Shown: positions 57,661 through 64,000 of the stretch, one piece after another | Position numbering within the stretch: position 1 is the stretch's first letter | How the letters are laid out: each line of letters starts with the position of its first letter | Assembly (NCBI GenBank): GCA_022592435.1 | Contig: JABYQS010000110.1 | Span: 1-64,000, forward strand | Origin: Cerioporus squamosus | Taxonomy: Eukaryota > Basidiomycota > Agaricomycetes > Polyporales > Polyporaceae | Direction of reading: 5' to 3' | Length of the DNA: 64,000 nt | Program-made: the position numbers and the translations under genes | Notes under the pieces: generated by a model | Databases searched by the model: none | What the model saw: the letters and a program-made list of their open reading frames with translations, nothing else | What the model was told of the DNA's origin: nothing

Positions 57661-59011
57661 ATGCCGGATAATTTGATGGTGCCCTTGCCTTGCCACTATG
57701 CCGCGATTCGTTTGAACCCTACGGTGATGGTGGAGGATCTTGGCCTCGACGACCCCATCACATTGGCGGAGGCTAAAAGGCTCAAACCCAAAACATACCT
57801 GGCGTTTCTGCTCTGGGTGAGTCCGCCGTGTCGTCTTTTGTTGTTGTCAAATTTGTTCTAACCTGTCGATTGTCTGGAAGCCTGAAGAGCTTCCCCTGCC
57901 CGGGATGCGTTGGTGCCGATACAGTGTTGAGCCTATCGGCGCCACACTGCGTACAGCCATTCAAGAGCAAGGCATCACTTCAGACATGGTAATCCCCATT
58001 GCCCCGAACGTCTCTCATCCCCGAGGGCGCAAGGCGGTCCATCCGACACCATCTTTCCCTTTCGCGAACTGCTTCCACTGGATCGAGAGCAACGTTACCG
58101 TTCGCATCCGCGTGCGGGAGGACGGTTTCGAACATGACGGGGCGGTCTCGCTGAGCTCCGAGGAACACGTCGCACTTATGAAGAGATTCGAGGAGGACTA
58201 CGAGCGCATCGGCCGCTACTACGCTGAACAGGAAGCGCTGCTGTCACATAGCCAGATGGAATGCATTGACGAGCTTCAGAGCTCACAGGACTCTACTGCA
58301 TCCTTCGGCGACGAACAGCTCACCAAGGGCTTCTCGAATGAACTCCTCTCAGCCGCCTACCTTCGATATGCGCGAGAGGAGGACATGTTGACGTCTACTC
58401 CCCTACCGGACGGCGGCGCAGGCTGGGAGTCCGACAGTGACTCGGGCCGAGGCAGCAGCATCGATAGCCCCCTATCATCGCCTACATCCTCGACTTCGGA
58501 CGATGACTTCGTCGACGTCTTCGGACGTGCTCCAGATCCGACCACCGGGTTGATTCCGCTCGTGGACGCTTGGATGGACATCAGCCAGCAGTTGACCGCT
58601 GATACGATCCCGAGCCCAGATGAGCTGGAGAACGAGTCGAAGAGATGATACAGTGAGTGCACTGCCAGTGTGTACGTGCCGAAAGCGAGAGGTTGCTCAC
58701 CTACACACAGGATTATTAAGCGTGGTGTCGCAAGGCGGCTTCTGGCAGAGAAGGCGGGAGCATCCGTTGACGGCGTCGATGCGTCCCAGCAGGTCGTCTC
58801 CTGGTCTAGGGAGTCGTCACAGAGCGATCGCGTTGAGACCATTGGGCGCACAACTCCTTGGCATCCGGTACTCTGGACGTCGCAGGTTGGACTACTGTGG
58901 TCCGCCACTGCCAGTTACTTGATGCCCCTAGTGCCATGGCGCATCGGCCATGGGACCGTTCCCCTGATGCAATGGCTGATGGATGCGGTTGCCAAAGCAC
59001 GGAAACACTGA
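57661..59011 (+). CDS. Family A copy 4 (A4), likely frameshifted near the end
   Basis: Exon 1 gives MPDNLMVPLPCHYAAIRL and DLGLDDPITLAEAKRL; MVPLP at 57676 is an alternative start. Exon 2 starts PEELPLPGMRWCRYSVEP and holds SDMVIPIAPN, PSFPFANCFHW, VRIRVREDGFEHDGAVSL, DDDFVDVFGRAPDPTTGLIP, LVDAWMDISQQL and IPSPDELEN. In A3 the frame then continues to the donor; here one base fewer in the segment before the GTGAGT at 58658 brings in TGA at 58646-58648. The next exon (IIKRGVARRLLAEKAGASV, then LMPLVPWRIGHGTVPLMQWL to 59011) is still similar to A3. The protein would lack this C-terminal exon unless the deletion is an error. It is head-to-head with B3. Confidence 0.72.
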
Positions 59012-59688
59012 CCTACGGCCACTCGCCCGCTCGCAGTGCAGGTTGATCGTGTCTGCGGATGGGTCTGCCAGAGATCTTGAATGCCCTATGGGCCTATCAG
59101 ATGCAACAGAACGGTCTCCTCATCCACTCAGCCTGAGCTGTGGCCCATTGCCATCACCGATGGCCCGTCGCCGCCCCGGGTTGCAAAATGCAGCCTGGAA
59201 GCTGTATCTACTGCGCGGATGTCTCGCGCATATCGGCTATAATCTGCATGGTACCGCCGGTTTGCCTCTGTTGCCAGCAGTGGGTCCTGATCTTCGCGGC
59301 GGCCCTCCTCATTATATCCTTGCATGCTCTGTGGTGTCGACCGTGTCAAACCTCCGGTCCTTGCGGGTCGCATTGTAAATATGATATCCTTTACACGTAC
59401 CAGTAACTTGTACAGTAGACTTTGTATTCATATGTCGCGACGAAGGCAATCGCGACTTAGGGTTTGTGACTCGGACTCTTGCCACGCGAGGATCAAGCAA
59501 ACGCAACATCGATGTCCCCGTGAAATATAGCGGCAACGTTCACCAGCGAGAGTGCGGAACCGAGCTGTCCATCTCGTTACCCCTTCAAATTCACGTCATA
59601 CATCGTCGTCGACTGAAAAGCTCAGCCATCAGATGTACTCATCATCCTCGTCGTGATCAATGCCCTGTACAAGCATAGGTTGGCGAGA
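59012..59688. other. Intergenic, nothing recognised
   Basis: This is a tail-to-tail region between A4 and the F-box gene. No gene is supported. Confidence 0.4.
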
Positions 59689-61390
59689 TCAACAGAGAAC
59701 AGTCAAGATATCGCTGTCAACGCTCACCTGACGGCGCGTCCTTTTCCTCCTGCTCTCTTGGCATCTGATCAACGCACCGTGGACCATCCTCTTCCACTCA
59801 TCTCCAACTCGCTTGAAGTCCCAGGCCGAAGCAATAGTGTCAAGTTCCGGAAATATCCGGTCGATGACACCGGCGCATGCGTCGTCATCCGCAATAACGG
59901 CCTTCTGAACGCACAACACCTGCAGGCCGTGTTTGCTGCTGGGCACCAATGCCACATGCCTAAGGGAGGTATGATTGACGTCCAGGCGCGGGATACATAG
60001 CTCCTCCAGTCGGGGACATCCATCTGCTATCTCAAGGAGCACCTTCAGGGTCACGAACCCCGATGATACGTGCGTGAGTATGCGGAGAATCACGAGGTGC
60101 GCCCATCCCGTCGCAAACGGTGCGAAGACATTGTCGGTGACGGAGATGGGGGTCTCTTCGCTCAGATTAATGTGCCATCTGTGAGCATGCGAAGTGGTGC
60201 TAGTGCCAGCGCGAGCGAGGAGTCAGCGGTCCCCAGACCCTGCGTGCAGATGTCGACCTCGAAGCGCTTCAGTGTTGGGAAGCGCAGCGGGAGCAAATCG
60301 CACACAGCGACAAGCTCCTGGGGGCCCTGTCGTGCGGGTTCCGTGTTGTAATAACTGTTGTTGACCACGACGCTGAGCAGCTTCGGCGAAGATATCATGG
60401 CCAAGAGAGTCAAAACGACTTCCGCCCGAGGATGATTCACGACGTGGAAGTACACGAGGGACAGGAAACTGGAGCGGTCAGGAATGGGCTCGCCGCGAAG
60501 GTCTTGGACTCCGGTCTTGCGTCGCGTCAAAGCGGGCATTGAAAAGAGGATGCGAAGACTGAGGTCGATATAACCAGCGAGTTCTAAGTACATAGGATAG
60601 GTGACCGAGGAGGCTGATTGGAGAAAGGAAGTCCGATCATACCGGGTAGATGGGTAAGCCGTCGACGGCGAAGTGTGACAAAGCTGGAGTACGGGAGAAG
60701 ATTCTTGGAAGTATGGTGTGGAGATCATCGTATACGGGCGGACGCAGTGTGTGTCTGAAAGTCAGGGTAAGGGTTTGCAAGCAGGACGGTGTCACCGAGG
60801 TGAGTTCGAGTTCCATCCCATCTGGCGAATATACCATCCAATGCAAGTCCCGTAGAGCGGGAAACAGCGGCTATTCCTGGGTTGCTGTCGAATTGGTGGT
60901 CCAGATATGCTAAGGAATCGAAGGGAAGGCCAATCTGTAGCCTCTCGAACCAAGCTGACGGATCATACTTGCGCGCTGCAGAAAATACGACCAGCTACTG
61001 GGACTCACGGGTCCTGGCAGTGTCTAGGAAGCGTCATGTGGCGTTGTGGTCACCGACAACAGTCAAACAGGATGTGATGCTCACGCATGTTTTAAAAAGA
61101 TAGGTGCTTGACATATCTACCACTTCGAAAGAGGGCAGAAGTCGCAGCAGCGGCGGGTTAGCAGAGGGCAATTTGGTCCATAACTTCTTGGTGAACGTCA
61201 CGTTGAACACTTTGCAAACTCGCGTAATGGAAGCGATACATCGGAGAGAGACGCGTTCAAATGGATCTTCTCGTGCAAGTAGGTGTGTCCTGAGAGTCTC
61301 CTCGAGGATGTCCCGGCACAATAGAGCGCCGTGACACGCTCTAGAGCCTACTGAACGTGAACATTCCGGCGCAGTCTGGTGCTCAGCCAT
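59689..61390 (-). CDS. F-box protein with LRR-like C-terminus
   Basis: The N-terminus has the F-box pattern common in mushroom-forming fungi: LLCRDILEETLRTHL, ITRVCKVFNVTFTKKLWTKL and NPPLLRLLPSFEVV. F-box proteins link substrates to SCF ubiquitin ligases through Skp1. Later exons show leucine-rich-repeat-like spacing: LRDLHWMVYSPDGMELEL, LQTLTLTFRHTLRPPVYDDL, RIFSRTPALSHFAVDGLPIY, LSLVYFHVVNHPRAEVVLTL, FPTLKRFEVDICTQGLG and CPRLEELCIPRLDVNHTSL. The end is DILTVLC. Near 60172-60190 the frame changes (from LALAPLRML to NLSEETPISVTDN) without a clear GT donor, so there may be a one-base shift or an unusual intron. The substrate is unknown; this family is large in such fungi. Confidence 0.7.
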
Positions 61391-61737
61391 TTCGATTACC
61401 AGAACTCACGTAGAAGTGAATTCATACCATTATGCGACAGCGACAGGTCAAAGCAGAGATGAGTGTGTCTCAGAGTGAGAGTCGTGAGTACTAAGTAGTA
61501 CTATACAGTACTTGCCAGTGACTCGCGGTGCTGGCCTTTCCTCGGTGTATGTAAGTGTTACTTTCTGCAGATAACCTGTAAGTTAACCTCTGATAAGTCC
61601 TTGATACTGCACGGCAAGTGCCGGAGTCAGCGCCGCGGCGCCCTAAACATTACACGTCGCAGTCGCGGTGAGCTCCTCGTCATCGTCCTCCGCCAGGCCT
61701 CTGTCTTCTCCCTCCAGCTTGCTCTTCGTTCTTCGCG
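61391..61737. other. Divergent promoter region, F-box gene and ERD2
   Basis: The two genes are divergently transcribed from this 347-bp stretch. No specific site is recognised. Confidence 0.4.
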
Positions 61738-63837
61738 ATGAACTTGTTCCGGCTCTTTGGTATGTCTCAGCTGCGTCGGATGCTTGCTATACGAGGCTGA
61801 GTTGCGTCTGGGTGTTCCAGGGGACTTGTCCCACTTGGCATCCATATTCATCCTGCTGCAGAAGATCCAGTCAACCCGGTCATGTCGAGGTGAGTCAACC
61901 TTTTTCTGAGCTGGTGGAACAGGCATGGGTATGGAGGCAGGAAGGGCACGGTTTTGGGGCGCATGGTGCAGGAGGACGCGTTGTGGCGGAATGTTCGTTT
62001 GGATGGGTTTCCGGGCATTCTGAGCAGCATTCGACCGGCAAAAGTGCTCGGAACTATGCACTAGGTTCTCGCGCTGGGGCCCATGTCGGACGTGCTGCTA
62101 CGTTTGCCCGGACTCACCCCTCGTGCACGCGGTCAAGTCTCGCGACTGCTGCGGACGGGCGACGGGAAGGTCGGAGTGTGCGTGGTGCAAACTCAATGTG
62201 TTGTCGTGGCACGTTTGTTGTGATGATAGTCACATACAGCGTATCACGTCGACGAATGTCGTGCCCGAAGGAACCGGCAGCGTGCCAACGCGCAGAGCAC
62301 ACGCGTAACACGGCGCCGACTCTCACCTCTGCATCCGACTTGGGCTGTCGTGACACGCGCGAGGTATCCTGTATCGAGCCCTTTCGTTTACAACGAGAGA
62401 CTGGCGAGACGCGCGCGCACCAGGTCCATGGCATCGCGACGCACGCATGCGTACTGTCATTAGCCAGAGGTCGAGAGCAAGGTGACTTCGTTACATGCGG
62501 GTCTATGTGGTGCGCCATAGCTGGAGTAGGATGTGGAAAGCTATCTTCGCCCGGACCTATCTCTCGAATTCAGCGTCGAGTCGAGCGACTGCTGCAGAGG
62601 GCTGAGTGGATGATCGGTGCACCGCGTTTGCAGACGGGATGCGCATACAATCGTTTTAGACTGTCCCGTTCGCCGTGGTTTTCTCCGGCCACAGCTAGAA
62701 GGGAAGCGGTCGGAGCGCGTTCGTTGCGGAGGCGCCGGGAGCCATTGCGTGTTCGCATCTTCACGAGCAATGAGACACTGGCTACATGTGCGCGTAGTCT
62801 TGCTTCGCCCCTTAGCTGCCACCTTTACGTGCCCCGTCTGGCAATTCATGCGAGTTGGAAGAGATTGCCGCGTACTCGCTCACAAATCATTTTCTCACTC
62901 TCGTACTCATCTCATCACGTAGGTATCTCGTTCAAGACCCAGGCGCTGTATGCGACGGTGTTCATCACGCGCTACCTGGACCTGTTCTACGAATGGGTAT
63001 CGCTGTATAACTTCACCATGAAGGTGTTCTTCATCGCGAGCAGTTGCTACATCCTCTACCTCATGAAATTCAAGTACAGGTATGTGTGCAGTTATTCTCG
63101 CGTTAGCGCATGCCGGCACTCATGCTGCTCTGTAGACCAACGCATGACCCGTCGATAGACACATTCCGCGTCGAGTACCTGCTTGGACCCTGCGTGGTCC
63201 TCGCGCTCCTCTTCCACTACAAGTTCAGCATCCCCGAACTCTTGTGGTCCTTCTCCATCTTCCTCGAGGCCGTCGCCATCCTCCCTCAATTGTTCATGCT
63301 TCAGCGTACGGGCGAGGCGGAGACCATCACGACGCACTACCTCGCCGCCCTCGGCGCATACAGAGCACTATACATTCCTAATTGGATCTACAGGTACGTC
63401 ATTGCTCTGCGTAACACTCTCCGGGATTCGCGTTCGGACACGGTTCTGCGCTGTCGTCCGCAGGGTCATTTTGAATTGCTGTGGTCTCTGGCATGTCTCA
63501 CGGCCGACGTATGCAACGTATGAGAACATCTCCAGGACGACGCGTCCATGATGCCTACGTGTCGCGATGTCCGGGGTCCTGGCTGGCGTCCTCTCTTCCT
63601 TCCTCCCAACTTCTCAGCATGCTTACGAGCACCTCGCAGATACTTCACGGAGGACATGGTCGACCCCATCGCTGTCACCGCAGGCCTCGTGCAGACTGCG
63701 CTCTACCTCGATTTCTTCTACGTCTACTTCACGAAGTGCGTCCTCCACACCTCTCTTCTCGCCTCCTCGGCGCGTATTGCTGACGCCGTATATTTAACAG
63801 GGTGCTGCAAGGACAGAAGTTCGAGCTACCTGCATGA
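61738..63837 (+). CDS. ERD2: ER lumen protein-retaining receptor
   Basis: ERD2 is the seven-helix Golgi receptor that returns HDEL/KDEL-tailed ER proteins by COPI vesicles. Exon 1 is MNLFRLFG. Exon 2 (61821-61889) gives [20 protein letters not shown]. Exon 3 (62923-63079) gives [40 protein letters not shown] and [12 protein letters not shown]. Exon 4 (63136-63393) gives [40 protein letters not shown] and [14 protein letters not shown]. Exon 5 starts at 63640 with [20 protein letters not shown] and [12 protein letters not shown], then the last exon [11 protein letters not shown]. All family signatures are kept. Intron 2 is 1,033 bp and intron 4 is 246 bp, much longer than others in the window. 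The long intron is GC-rich and open in frame for long distances but shows no transposon ends. Confidence 0.93.
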
Positions 63838-64000
63838 GACACTGGGTTGGCAACGTCTGTCATGTCCGAAAATAATGTATTCGCCGTCTTGCGTGTCCTG
63901 TTGTCTGATTCTTGGGAGGACATATGCGGCTGCGCCGCCGTCGGAACTCATTGACTCGTATGTATACACATTTTCATTGCTGGCAAAACATCGTTCGGAT
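63838..64000. other. Window end, 3' flank of ERD2
   Basis: Nothing is recognised in the last 163 bases. Confidence 0.4.

Noticed and set aside
61668..63158. A 496-codon open frame across ERD2 exons 1-3
   Set aside because: It runs through clear ERD2 exons in a different frame and through a GT-AG intron; its product is Arg/Ser/Cys-rich with no family. It looks like a GC-rich shadow frame, although the long intron itself is reported.
1..64000. tRNA or rRNA genes
   Set aside because: I looked for TTCGA-type T-loops with paired arms and found no convincing cloverleaf; a dedicated scan could still find one.

Overview
The window looks like genomic DNA of a basidiomycete fungus, probably an Agaricomycete of polypore type. 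Genes are broken by many short GT-AG introns of about 50-65 bases, coding exons are GC-rich, and every recognisable housekeeping protein is of fungal type. Species assignment is inference.

Layout. 0-2.3 kb: a 600-bp LTR on the minus strand abutting a proline-rich reading frame. 2.9-8.8 kb: two tandem copies (A1, A2) of an unrecognised family A, the second head-to-head with an unrecognised family B gene (B1). 9.9-12.7 kb: a small double-stranded-RNA-binding protein, an unrecognised spliced gene and an FSH1-type serine hydrolase. 13.4-16.5 kb: coding-like exons of unknown function. 16.9-19.8 kb: a second A/B head-to-head pair (A3/B2). 20.5-25.8 kb: ELP1, scaffold of Elongator. 26.0-33.0 kb: a Tc1/mariner element (DD34E) with a complete Ty1/copia element and a 244-bp MITE inserted in its transposase gene. 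33.0-41.5 kb: a DUF1479 protein, two tandem saccharopine-dehydrogenase-like oxidoreductases and the splicing factor CWC15, all on the minus strand, then a 567-bp hAT-type nonautonomous element just upstream of CWC15. 46.2-48.3 kb: a MOCOS-like class V aminotransferase. 51.6-54.9 kb: USO1/p115. 56.0-59.0 kb: a third A/B pair (B3/A4). 59.7-61.4 kb: an F-box protein. 61.7-63.8 kb: the HDEL/KDEL receptor ERD2.

The most unusual content is the repeated A/B module. Two unrelated, unrecognised genes are divergently transcribed from about 415-460 bp, and the arrangement occurs three times, with a fourth A copy lacking its partner. All four loci carry an ungapped 47-bp element with GTGGGTG half-sites in the same orientation relative to A, and it lies 154-169 bp before the B start wherever B exists. 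The tails of A and B change together between pairs. This suggests a functional gene pair inherited as a unit; its function is unknown.

The housekeeping genes (ELP1, CWC15, USO1, ERD2) are unlinked in pathway. Long stretches at 42.2-46.0, 48.3-51.6 and 54.9-56.0 kb hold nothing I can identify.
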